A stretch of 64,000 bases of DNA from Dasyornis broadbenti (lineage: Eukaryota > Chordata > Aves > Passeriformes > Dasyornithidae): the NCBI GenBank assembly GCA_013397935.1, contig VZRN01004715.1:1290612-1354611 (forward strand). Direction: 5' to 3'. Position numbers and translations under genes: made by a program. Of this stretch, positions 24,661-38,200 are shown in pieces; position 1 is the first letter of the stretch, and each line of letters opens with the position of its first letter. The notes beneath the pieces are model-generated. The model was not told the origin of the DNA, did not search any database, and worked only from the letters and a program-made list of their open reading frames with translations.

Positions 24661-27600
24661 CCAGGCAATCAGTCTTCAGTGATACAGAAGGAAAAGGATC
24701 AGAAAATATAAGGAGTAGTACCAATCAACCTGGTGCTGCCTGTGTTGCAGTAGCACCCAAGACAGGGTCAGGTCAAGTCCATTTGTCACAGGTTCAGAAA
24801 AACAGACAAATGACAGATGAACAAATATCTGCATTGGAAAGGCAAAGTGACAACTGAAGAAATCTTGTAAGGCGAGGAAGAGATGAGCAGAGCAAGGAAG
24901 ATACACTTTGAAGAGACGCACAGGAAAGACCCTGATTTTCTCACAACCCTTGAGGATAGCAGCCAAGAGCCAGATTTACAAGGGTTAAAGTGGTGAGTGG
25001 CAACAGCAATATATGTCTTTGCTTCCTTTTTGCTTTGCATTCCTAAAAAAGTATCAGAAGGTTTGCTTCCAATCTAACTTCTAAATGAAACAGACAAGTT
25101 ACTAAGAATATACTGACTATAACCAGCCATTTATATTCAGGTTCCTATATCCAGGAACCATTCTCTGGATCCACAGCTAAATGGAATGGAATGGCATGGA
25201 AACGGCTCACTGCTACACAGATTACCTCTTTCCCCAGAAGCGGGGAGATGACATTCCCACTCCTTAGTTTAAACAGTCTCTTACACATGCTAGGACCCAA
25301 ACTGCCTGGGCATCATCTGAAAGAATGTAATTTGGCACAGTTCAAACTGTATCAGGAAGCACACAGTTAAACAACTGTGATTTTGGGCCAATGCTTGAGC
25401 CTGTATTCTCATTTTGGTATATTTATAGATATATTTTTAGATATAACCTCAGAGAACCATCACCATTTGGTATAATCCTAACATCAGTTAAGCTTCTTAA
25501 TGCTTTACTGTGGCAGTGTCATTCCTTATTTACAGTATTCATTATTCCTTTTACATTTTTACTACAATTCTTGATGTACATACATGTTCTATAAAGGACT
25601 TGATGCCTGCAGAAGTTAGTAAACAGTTTCCAAATGGGCCATCAGAAAGCAGCGAACTTCTTACCAACTTCTTTATGACGTAAACAATATTTTAGATAAC
25701 AAACACATATGTACATAAATTTCGCTAATTCTGTTTACAGCAGTTGATCTGCTGCAGAAATCAGATTCCTTCATCTCTCTCAGATCAGGAACGAAGTACG
25801 TTGCCCATACACACTAACTTAGACTGACTATGGAACAGTGAAGACCCACAGAGTTAAAACACAGCTAAGCTCCTTCACAGAATAATCCATGAAAAAGAAA
25901 AAAACACGGCCATGGTGAAACATAGAAATATGGCTATTTTAGAGAGAGCCTGAACTCTGAACAACTTTTTATCCGTTTTTTCCAATACAGGTTGTTTCCT
26001 GTGGCCATTCAGGGCAGGAGTTGTTTACTTTATATTTCTTTAAACAAAGAGGTTCTCTTGCTGCCTATGCTTCCTGACACTGTATGTTGGTTTGTCTGCT
26101 GTCACTCAAATTGCTCGCTGTGAAAAATACTGAGTATACACCACATTACTCATGCTACTTCCATGCAGAACTCCCAGTTCAGGGCAATCAGCCCTGAGTC
26201 TTCTCTCACGGCTCCTGAATTGAGTCTGGCAGGTGGCTGCTGGCTGGGGTCAATGCACCACAGCTCAATGCAATTAAACATGAAAAATCTAAAATAATAA
26301 CATTTGTCTCTCAAACAAAGAGAACTTTAGCATAATTAGTGTAATTCTATTTGTTCTATCACAAGACACCAATACAACTATCTCCATTTCCAATAAAAAT
26401 ACTGGATATATTTTTCATTGAAACTTCTATGGAAGTACTTTATTCTGAATTACTACATGCAATGGGTTACCAAAAATATGTTGATTATGTGTTGGAAGTT
26501 GATTTTCATTAATACCATGCAAAGACTACCTTAATTTAAAATAGCCTTTGTCTCTCAAATATAATGTATCTTCTCTACAACTTAGCTTTTTTACTATTAT
26601 TTCCTCAGCATTTTGTGAATATTCTATTGCAGCTTCCAATGCGATGAAGATGATGTAGAGTCAAGAAGCTGTAAAGAAAGAATAAGTTCAATAACTCAGA
26701 AATTGAGAAAACACTCAAAATAATTTCGTTCCATAAAAGTACTAAAAGTTAATGTGCCATGCAAATCAAACCGCTCTTGTGTAGCCGACTGCTCTATCAT
26801 CTAGATTAAGAGGTTAATTCAATAGAAACATTAGAAAAGTAATAATAATTAAATCGCAACAATGAGACTCAGAAGATAAACTGTTCTTTGCATCCTGTTG
26901 GTGGCAAAAATATCAGCACATCTATCACATCTGCATATGCTGCATATTTCCCTAAAAATTTTCCCAGGCAGAAGCACTGAGGAAGAGCACTAACAGTTTC
27001 TGTCTTCTCTGTCTTCTGCTGAGAGTATGAGATCTACGCTAATCCATTGATGCTACATTTCTCTAAGACAACAGGAGAACCTCAGAAGAAAGGCTCCCAA
27101 CAGTTCCTGTACACATTTTCTGTGCAGCTCAACACTGTCCACCCCAGTGCAGAATTATGAAGCTTCCTGTGAAATGTTTAGGAGAAGAACGTGACAAGTG
27201 CCAGATTGTTGACAGGCATCCATTTATGTAGATACTTCACAAACAGATTGCATTTCTCACCAAGGATGTTGAGAAATGGAGCAGAAACTTTCATGCCCTT
27301 CAGCAAACAGGCAGGAAAAGGATGATGAATCACTAACAAAATCAAGGGTTTTTTTCTAGTTCCTTTAACATAAAAACATCTAAAGACAGTGACTAAAGAG
27401 CCCCTTGCTCACAAGCATTGACTGCTTCTGAAGCTGTAGTCTTAATAGTTCTATGCCATATACTACATCTGGGAAAACAGATTCCTAATTTAAGAAAGAT
27501 GGAAGGAAACCAATTCAAGTGCCAATTCCATACACTATTAATAAAACACAAACAAACCATAACAAAACAAATAAAGCCTCAACCCCCCCATTTCTGTAAG

Positions 27601-28202
27601 AGTCTACCACCAGATGCATTTTAGCATCATTGATGCATTACATCAATTCAGGAGACTCAGTCACCAGTCACGTACATCACTCAATAGACGACACAGATGT
27701 AGAACAAGTGTCTTTGATCTTTTTACAGACCTCACTACACAAATTGCTTACATGCAGTCAAAGCTGTTTGTGAGGTTAGAGATCTAGAAAAGATCTAATA
27801 AAGGTAAGAGATCTACAGATGACTTCCTTATACTTCTGCTCTACTTTCAAAATTGACTTCATTTCCTTCTAGAGAGCCAGTCTAGAAACAGAAAACAACA
27901 TACCTCAGATCAAGAGTACTATTTTAAATAAAGAATTCCCAAGTATGTGGTTTACTCCCGAAAAAGCAGAATTCTTTCACATTTTAAGTGAAACATTAAG
28001 AGAGAATCTGAAAATTAATTCCTCTTTCATCCACACCCAACATTAATTCTATACTCCAGGAAATCCACTAGGAGACATTTGAAAAATACTTGTAAAGGGC
28101 TATCTAATACTGAATTTGATAGAAACATGAATATTTAAGAATCATATTGGTTCCGTTTCAAGTACTAATAATTAGTTCCCTCCTTAGTCAGAGGGCAATT
28201 TT

Positions 28203-28292
28203 ACTTCCATTTGTTACTAACTAGGATCCTTATTAATAAAGGATAAAACTTCCATTTAATAATAACTAGGATCCTTTTTAATAAAGGAAAAA
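28203..28292. repeat. 45-bp tandem duplication (two copies)
   Basis: ACTTCCATTT starts at 28203 and again at 28248. Both copies continue through AACTAGGATCCTT and end with TTAATAAAGGA. A few substitutions separate them, so the duplication is not brand new. Confidence 0.85.
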
Positions 28293-28316
28293 GTGACACC
28301 ACCAGTGACACCACCA
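28293..28316. repeat. 12-bp tandem duplication
   Basis: GTGACACCACCA occurs twice without change (28293-28304 and 28305-28316), directly after the 45-bp tandem pair. Confidence 0.85.
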
Positions 28317-31300
28317 AGTAACAGCAACATGACACTCCCTAAATATATAAGGAATATAATCAGGAGGGAATTCTAGCAGAAAAAAAAGGCTGAGGGCACT
28401 TATGCTTGACAACAGTTTAGCATGAGCACACATACCTAGAACTAGGTCTGTACTGGACGACAGATGACTAACTTAGAATAAAGAACTCATAATGTCATGT
28501 TATATGCAGCAATTCCCCATTCCAAAATAGTAAAAGAAAGCTGTCCAGAAGAGCTACTAAAATCATTAGGATAGAAGTGCTTGTAAATTATTGTTTTATG
28601 CAAATTTAACATTGCTTTGTAGCTCTGAGTAAGCCATGTCATAGGAAGTTTGAGTTTCATTATCTACAACACCCAAAAGGATTTTCCTTGCCAAACACCT
28701 GTTTAGGGATAGGAAATCAACAGATCTTGATTGTTCTTTTTTTTTTTTTAACATGACAAAAAATGGCAGCTTTTATATAACAATACTAGAGATATATATA
28801 GGCTTCTAGAGAGTGAATCACTCCAGAAGAGGACATTTGGGTTGCAGGCCTTCCTACCTTAAAGTTTCAAAGGTGGACTGTACAACTCTATGAATGCATT
28901 GCTAATCATGATACTGGGACATGGTCAGTAAAGAAATGGAAATCACTGAAAGGAGAATGGGATTACAAGCAGATTACAATAAAGTTTCTGTCTCTGTAAT
29001 GGGACAATTTGCATCCCGTGCATCCTTTAATTGCACGTACTCACTGCAGGAACACACAACACACAGAGGCATAAAGATTCAACATATGTCTAAGCCTTCT
29101 ATGAATCTAGAAACACTTTCACAAAATGAAGAGAAAAATTTAAAGATAAGTATATGAATAAACATTAAGGATAATTAATTCTCTTCTTTTAATTGCTCTT
29201 AGAAAAATAACTGCATTAAACACAGAAATTGCCAGGTTGAAAAAGGCGCTTTAAAATATGTCACCCATACCTACAGAAATATAATGGTCAAAACAGAAAC
29301 TTGATATCAACAGATATAAAAAGAAACTTAAGAGTCATAGAAAACCAAGGAAGATGCCCAAAGTAATGTGGAAATATCACTGTGAGCATACTTAAAGCAC
29401 ATTAAAAGTTTTGCTAATACTTTAGGGAAAAGAAAGAACTTTAACAATTCTACCACCCACAAATATTTATCAATCACTTTCCCATTTGGGGAAAAGATAT
29501 TATTGAATATTAACAATTAAACACTTCATACTCTAACATCGATTTATATGGGTACTGAAGAGGACTCACAAAAGATGCACACTTATACTGTCAAGTCCAA
29601 AAGCAAAACTGAAATAGCTGAAAAGTCAATGGTTGGGTTCTGGAGTAATCAAGATGAAGAAAACTAATATGCTGCTCTTGATGAAGACTTGCTGTAGACT
29701 TCTCAAAATAATAGAGCAAATGAAAACATGAAGGACAGTATTACTGTTTAACTACCTTGGCTTATGGAAAAACTAAATAACTTGGTTATGTGATGAGGAA
29801 AATGCACAAGGATAGCTTAACAGTGACACAGATTCAGACTTTGCAAAATACTATTTCAGACGTGGAAGTATGGAATACAAACTGCTCTGATGTAAAAGAG
29901 ACTCTATTCTGAAACGCAAAAATGAAATTTAGCCAGTGTAGTAGATCATTAGATGAACATGTACTACCAGTGAATTGTTTTTGCCATAAACTGGGGAATA
30001 TTAAAAGCACATGGATTTACAAACTCTGCTTTTGGCAGTGATATAACTGCAACTGGAAGTCTTCTCATACCTATCATTTAGAATTCAAAAAACTAGGCCA
30101 CTGGAAAAGGGATTCCAGAAGGAAAAATAGAATAATTACGAAACTGAAAGACATACTCCCTAGTACATGGCAGCAGGAGATTAAACTGCCTAATTTCTAA
30201 AAGCAGGTCAGGATTTGATCATTTTTGATAAGCATCAGTGCTAGAAAGTGAAATCTGATTTTCTATTGATTGCCTAGCAAAGAAACTGCAAGTTCCAATT
30301 TCTAGCTGCTGAGGCTATGAATAATTAGATTACACAACAATTATTTTGCTGGTCCAGCTTCTTTTTTAGCTTAATTTAAGTATCTAAAACAAGTGCTTAC
30401 TGATAAAAAAATATGGCTGTGCTATTTCCACATTACTGGATTTTCATCTCTAAAAGAGACACTCTATTTGAAAAGGCGTTAATTCCAACAACTCCCATGG
30501 TTTTCTTACACAAAAAAGTATTAGAATAAATTACCATAATGTCATATTCTGCAACAAGACTCACTGTCAGGCTGAATTGGAGAAGGCTAGCAGATTTCTT
30601 GGGACTCTTCTCAGAACAAATTTTTCTTTCAGTCTCAGGACATCAAAAGAGGTATTTAATACATTAGCTATCTGAAATTATCCTGAAACTCATTTTGGCA
30701 TTGACAAGACCTTTAATGTAACACTCAGTCTAGTTCTGTGTGTCCAAAGACAGTCCAAGGACAACAGCAGAAAAAAAATTGCAGAATGTGCTATAAAAGG
30801 CAAGATTTAAAGAGCTAACCAATGACTAGATGGAAGCAGATAGACTGAAGGAAACTTTGCCAGTCTTTATTTACTTCTGCCTCTACATAGGCAGTAATGG
30901 GTATATGTAAAGTGAATTAAAGTCCAATATTAAGGAAAAAGGATAGTTTAAGCACTGGCAATGACTTTTAGAGGGAGATGTGGTATCTCCATTACTGGAT
31001 GTTCCCAGAACAGGTTAGACAGAGAAGGATGCAGACTGAGCTGATTCTGACTTGAAATAGGAAGAAATCCCATTGGGTCTTTTGAAGTCTGTATCTACAA
31101 GTCTCCTGGAAGACGTAAAAAAGAAAACAAAAACCAACTTTCAGTTCAGAGTAAGAAAAGGTACATTCCTACAGTTTAATGTTCCTTTCTGCAGGTCAGA
31201 TTCCTGTGACTTTCCTTTCTGATTATCTAAAATTCCCATTGTAAGTTCAACTGGATAAATACTTCCCCATTTCTTATCCTGAACTGTTGTGTAGAGCTCC

Positions 31301-34300
31301 TACACAGCTGCCATATTTCACAAAGGAAGTATTTGCATCTCAGTGTGGGTGAATACATGTCCACCCCCATCCAACTAGTACTGACAGATTATTTGACAGT
31401 TTAATTTCAGTCAGACCTATCTGCCTCACGAATATTTTTAAACATCAAGACAAAAGTTGCCTTAAAGTTTAATGTGTCTGGGATGCACATCTTAGAAATC
31501 ATATATCCAACACATGAAATGAACATATTGTCAACCCTAAACTCCTGCATGGGTTTCAATGTTCAAATATCTACCTCCATATTGCCCTACTTAAGTACTT
31601 AATTTTTCCAGTACAGAATTTCTCACATTAAATTTCAGCTCTTCTCCTACAATGGAGAAGATATTTGACAGTATTGTTCTCAGGCAAAACATGGGACTGG
31701 AACTTTTCTCGTGGCTCTGCCCCTCTGATTTTGGACTTTAAGTAGGTTACTCCCTATTGTTTTTGATGAGATGGAAGTCTTCCTGCTGCTAAAACAAAAT
31801 GTAAATGCTTTTGTGAAAAGATACTGACTTAATCATGTCGCTGAATATTTAATTTCAAGTGTTGGCTCCTGCCTTTCTGAAAAATTTAAAAAAAAAAGGT
31901 TTTTTTAATGCACTTTTCATTTACTGTGCAGTGTTACAATTTTCCGTTGTAGAACATAGTTCCACAATTGATGCTAGAACTTTTTAAGAAAACTATTTTT
32001 CTTCTTCTCTTAGAGTCATCTTCCTAACAATCGCTTAAATATAAAATAAAGCTCATAAAATAAGGAACTCTTTTTAAATTAGAACACTTAAATTATAAAG
32101 TACGCAGAGAATAAATTTACACTGAGAACAGAAAGGTGAATCAGCTCCTTGAAGCTTCTGGTTCACAGGGTATTTTCATATAGAATGTTGTGTTAAAATA
32201 TATTGCTTATAGCAAGAAGATCATGGCTTCCTCTCTTTTATAGAGAAATTGAAGTCTTTGGCATTAACCACGATATCTGAAGAGCATGACAAGCAAAGTC
32301 AAAATTCTGTTCCTGCCATGGGAAAAGCAGCTGTCACAAACTAAGAAAACTTTTTAGACCTTCATTTAACATATAAAGAAACCCTTCTAAGTTCTAAAAA
32401 CAAACGAGTCATTGTAAAATAATCTTATTTGCTTGAAGTCTCAGCCATTTGGCACCCAGCCAGCCAGGGGTGAAAAGACAGACACTTAATACACAAAGAT
32501 CCTAGCAACTAGAAGTCTGCAGGGAGCAGGGGATAGTATTGCCAGCAGTTGAGTGAGCAAGTTCTCATTTATTAAAAAGGAATATAAAAAATTAGGTTTT
32601 CATGGGCCACCTTAGTCTTTTGGAATAGGAAGATGGGCAGTAACATTCATAGTCAAAGGGGGCAGACACCTGTATGTCCCATAATCTGTGTGACCTTACC
32701 AATGTGGGCAAAAATGTTAGAAGACTGACTTCAGATGAAAGGAAAATAGAGGTGCCAACACAGCTAGCCTCAGTCATCACCATTTTAAAATCTAGTAACT
32801 CAGTTAAGCTGCTTGAATTTTCTTCTTGTAGTTGAGACACACACCTTTCCTGGCAAGACAAAAAGAAAACCATTGTGAGTTTTGTTGTCTGAACTTTCAC
32901 ATTTTCCCCCACCCCTGAAGAAAGGGCAGCAAGCAAAGTGACAAGAAAAAAAAAGTAATGCCATTTTCTTATTCAAAAATAGTGGTGGTTAATCCATTTA
33001 GCTCTGATCACATGCATTTTATATGCATGGCAGCAAGCCATGAATTCTCAGTGCCCCTCACAAGGAGACTCCTGGCCCATGGATTCTGACAATATGCCTG
33101 AGTCCAAACCAAGCCAGCCCAGCTGCAGCTGGGTGCTTCTGCTCTACATTCTTTAGGTGTGACAGCCACCCAGTTTTTCCCATGCCCAATACTGAACATT
33201 CAAGGTGCTCCATACACAAACATCTACTGCCACATGCCACCTAACACCCTTCATGCCAACCAGCTCAAATACTTTACTCTCTCCTCAAGCACTGAAGGGG
33301 TCACTGTTATCAGAAAAACATTTTAATTATCATTTAGAAGTCTAAATCTTAGTATTTTCCCATGACATATTTCAACTGTTTTATTCTAAGTGTCAGTGCT
33401 CTTACTATGCATAATCAAGACATGAAATGATGGATGTGTTATTAAGATTATGACAAACAGATCCCTTTCATTGTATCAGATCCTCTGTAACTGCATAGAG
33501 AAATTCTGGGGGTGTTGTCCTTGCAATGTTTACCAAAGTACTTTAAAGGTAATATTTGTGCTTCGTAAATGGCTTGTCTTTTTTTCCTCACACCAACAAA
33601 TACTTTTACTCAACTAATTGCATATTATCAGCAGGTAATTTCACCTCAATTATTTTTTGCCTCTAAAACCAGTAAACCAGTGAGTGCACAAAAACCTGAG
33701 AACAAAGGTATAAACCTTTCAAGTAAGCACTGATGTGACTGCAGTGATCCAGCATGCTGAGCTGAACTGCCAACATGTATGGCTTCAATAATAACAAATG
33801 ACATTTCAAAACCCTAAAGCAGTCACTGAAGAATGCTTCATGGGTTATGTCACCTTTGATTCACTTTATGCAATGTACCATTAGAAGCATACATTGGTCA
33901 TTAATTACTATGCTCCAATAAAGTAAATGAGTACTTGAAACTGAATACGATGCAGTGACAGATCAGTTTGACTTTCTGGAATTTTCAGCAGAGTAAAACA
34001 ACAACTGAGGCCATGATTTTTAAAAGTATCTGGTGATTGCTCTTATGTATCTAAGTTAAAATGACTTGTAGGAACTAGATTAGTTTGGTTTACATCCATT
34101 TATTGCTCCGCTAGCATTCATAACCTGTACCACACTAAAACTTAAAATGTAATAAAAAAGCTAAAAAAAAGACAAGTAGAAAGAATCAAACCTGTCTACT
34201 AAAAGGATGCATATATGCAAAGGTTCTATCGTGTATATTGGGTCATATTTTCCACACCAAATGATTCACCAGCATCATCATTGACAGCTATGTATGGAGG

Positions 34301-34429
34301 AGAAAGGGGTTTTTTCATTTTTCACAAATAAACTCAAAAACTGGTAAAGTGAACAAAAATTAACAAGTAGTAAAAAGAAATCTTAATGAAGTAAAAATAA
34401 AAAGCCTGTATTATTATGCAGAGCCAAAT

Positions 34430-34470
34430 CTGAATACTGAATATAGAGCAATACTGAATACTAAATATAG
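34430..34470. repeat. 24-bp tandem duplication, partial
   Basis: CTGAATACTGAATATAG (34430-34446) recurs at 34454-34470 with one change (CTGAATACTAAATATAG). Confidence 0.75.
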
Positions 34471-35172
34471 ATGTGGCACGATGAAGATCACCTCTGCCCA
34501 CAGCCACAAACCTGGGTGCAGCAAGAAGTTCTGTTTACAGCCTACGAAAGCCTGTGCAGGTAATCTCCCTCAAAATGTTAAAAAATGCAACACTCAGAAA
34601 AAGTTACATTACAGAGAATACCATAATAACTGAATATTTACAATGATAGAGCAGAAAATACAGATATGCAATGTTTGATTAGTCTAGAAACATTCTAGAA
34701 ATATTCTTTGCAACCATATATTTTTCTTTTCTTGTAAAGCGAAGAAGACAAAATGTTTCATGTTCTTTATTGCAATAATACATCTGTCATTCCTCATCAT
34801 TACTGAAAGTTTCCAATTTGCAATCTTGCCTATATTTTGCTATATCTCTTATCTTAAATACAGTCCAGTTGCTTTCTTGTTCAAAGGACTTTATAACCAT
34901 GTAAGTGGAGGAAAGTGACCACTTTGCAGTGGTTGTCTCATGAAAAAAACGTTGGGCAAATCACTCACAGCTTTGTCTGCCTACTGGGTATAACAACCAA
35001 AGAGTCCATGCCAACTTCCCCACATCACACCAGCCTCCTCCTCCCTTGCCCCTGAACTACAGCTGGATTCATGAGAAAAGCACTTGATTTCACCCAAGAG
35101 GCCACACAACTAAAACAATGGAATCATGCAATCCTGATGAATGGAATTGGTAGTATTTACAAAATACCTAGT

Positions 35173-35264
35173 TAAAAAAAAAAAAAAAAACCAAAAAACA
35201 AACAAACAAACAAAAAAACCAAAAACCCACAAACCAAAAACCTAACAACAACAACAAAAAAACC
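35173..35264. repeat. A-rich / CAAA simple repeat
   Basis: A run of about 18 A, followed by CAAA units and then CAA units with scattered CC. The minus-strand open frame rich in F, L and V is a product of this repeat. Confidence 0.85.
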
Positions 35265-38200
35265 ACAAAAGAATTATATGTTCTGTTAAGATTAATTATT
35301 AAACAGAAAAAGAAGTCTTCACACTGGTATTTTAAAAAATAATTAAAAAAAAATAATGGAAAATTTACCAATGATTACTTCTGCCAAGCAGCAAAAAAAA
35401 AAATCTTTTTTGTTTAAAATGAAGTATGCATAAATACACAGGAGTGACAAAAGACTATTTTTTTGCTTTCAGAGCACTATAATTTTACTTAAATGGTAGG
35501 TGTTCTTTCTAAATAGAATGGCATTTCAAAGAGACACCCAATCCTGTATTTCAAATGCAACAGTCATCTCTGAAACAGTGTCTTGAAAAAAATTTCAAAA
35601 TAGTAAGAAGCAAATTAGTGAAAAACCAAAACTCATCAACTCTACTTTGGATAAAAACATAATCATGAGGAAACAAATGTTTAAAAACCTTTCCCTTCCC
35701 CCCTTCTCCTTCCTCCCATGTCTGTGCCTGAACAAAGATATAAGAAGCCACTAAACCACAGAGTCCCACGCCTGCCAACCACAATGCCTAAATAACTCAC
35801 TATATATCAGCGTCATTTTACATGTATGAATTCCCTTGAGATTTTGAAATAAATAAAATGCATACAGCAAAATGATCACTGAAATTAAATGAGTTTAAAT
35901 AGTTCAAATTCAAATACTTCTAAGACTGATACTTTTATTTAGATTTTTCATTTATGCCATGCTTACTCTTTTGAAAATATTAGGCATTTCCTTTACACAT
36001 CACTACCTACGATATGAGCTAACGTATCCTTTCAGCAATAAGATACAAAAATACTCTTTGATTGTTTTTTAATAGACTGATCTAGACAGTGGTATCTTTT
36101 GCATGGCTTCTAGCAGTTACAAGGTATCCATTCCTAGGATATTTGCTATAAGACATAAAAGTACAAAATAATCTAGTGGTGTTAGACTGCTCAAAGGGAA
36201 ATAAAATGATAGGCTAGAAACCAGGACAGGCACACTTATGGACTAATCCAAAGACTTTCAGCACCTGTACCTCGACTTCTGACACATGCCATACACAATT
36301 TTTGTTTCTAATGTTATGGAGTTTTAAGTTTTATAATTTTTATAATTTATGAAACGCAGTGGAAAGCTAGGCTTCACTAGATTCTTGCTGTCATCTCATA
36401 TACTCCTCATGTGTTACCAGTACAATGCAGAGACACTCTTGCCCCCTCTATCAGGACAAACAGAAGTTATAAAATTCTGATTTAGACTGGCAACTCAAAA
36501 AAGAGTCAGGTCATGTCGAATAACCTCTTTCACCCTCTTTTGAACACATCATAAACTCCTTCAGAAACAATTTTTGTGTTCACAATCCCTTACTAAATTA
36601 GACATCAACATTCTGCCTCATATCTAGCAGAAACATAACGGTTACACTGTTAAACAATGGCCAGCTGATCTCATGTCTAACAGAAGCTCAATCATAAAAG
36701 AATGTTTTGAAATAGATTTTATAAGTCAATCAACAAAGATGATTTCTACTGAAATAAAAGTATTTGTGTTTATTTACAGCAAAGCTGAGCCCATAAAGAA
36801 ATACCTCTCTTGAAATATGCTATATGAGGATACATGGTCCTTTGTTAATTTTGTTAACTCACAAAGTTACCATGAAGTACAGTGTAGCACTTAACCAAGT
36901 ATATAAGCAAAGTACAAGAATGGAGGTGTGCATCTACAAACAAAAATCTATACATTTGAGTCCAAGCATATTCAGTACAGAGTGATCTGTACTCTAGTAA
37001 AAAGCACTGGTGAAACTTCAACGTAGGCATGATGCATAATCCCTACACTCCACTGCCAGTAAATATATTTTTAAAAATCAAATAGATTATTTGGAAATAA
37101 GATAAAATTAATAGGATTAAGGAAATATATAATGTATTTTATGGGATGAGACAAAGTTTTGCTTGGTTCATCCATCTCAGTGAACTTGAAAAAGAAAGTA
37201 AGAAAAGCTTCCAGAGATATTGATCTAGAACAGAAGGAAAATAACAAGAAAACCCAAGATATAGCCAAGTAAAGTGACTATCAGGTGACTAGGAAGAGAA
37301 TCAGGCTGCACATTCAAAAAGAATTCCGTAGCTTCAAAGAAATTTATCTTTCGGATAGTTTTTCCAAGTAAAGCCCCAGGGGCAGAAACTCAAATCTTCT
37401 TAAAAGTCAAGTTTGACATTTTTATGGCACAAGTTAAATGATATGACTGCAACAGCAGACGATAACACAGGAGATTCTTGCCAGTCCTAGAATCCTATTT
37501 TAAAGTTAAAGAAGAAAAAATGCCAAAAAAAGAACACATGCATGCTGCTATTAATCTTACCAAAATACTAAATTATTACTAAGCTGTTAATCAGTTTTAT
37601 CCTCTTAGAAGTAGGCATAAAGAATAAGCTGCTGAAGCAATGTAAAATCTTTTGAACCATGCCAATATTAAAGCTGAAATCTGCTGAAATCTCCCAGAGC
37701 TAAATTTTCATAATGTTTTATACTAGCTTATGGCAAAGAAATAATGTAGAAAGCAATAACTTTTGCTAATGTGCAAATACTTTAATACTGTGATAAATAA
37801 TTCAAATAATGCAGTTTTCCTCCAGAAAGTTCTTAAAGATTAATAGAAATATAAATCCAAACTCATTAATTCCACTTTCATCAGCCCAGAGGTTTTTTTC
37901 TATTGATCTGAGAACTTTTATAACCTTTTTTTGCATATCTATCTGTATTACATTATAGTAATATGTATTATATATATAAAATATGTCTATTGTATTCTCT
38001 CTGTTGTTCCACTGTCTATATACTAAATGAAAATTTAGTTTAGGTATTTTTATAACAAGCTACTTTTGTTAATACTAAATGTTCAAGTGAGTTTTTTGTA
38101 CACAAGTGATTTATTTCCGAGGTGCCATCTCACAGGTGAACTGGAATTCCAAACTGGACTGACTTATCAGTTCTGCCAAATGAGCTACTGGCAAAAAGAA

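Noticed and set aside
26761..26815. tRNA-like wording (GCTCTATCATC, GATTAAGAG)
   Set aside because: Blocks are in the wrong order for either strand of a tRNA; no acceptor stem or T-loop is present.
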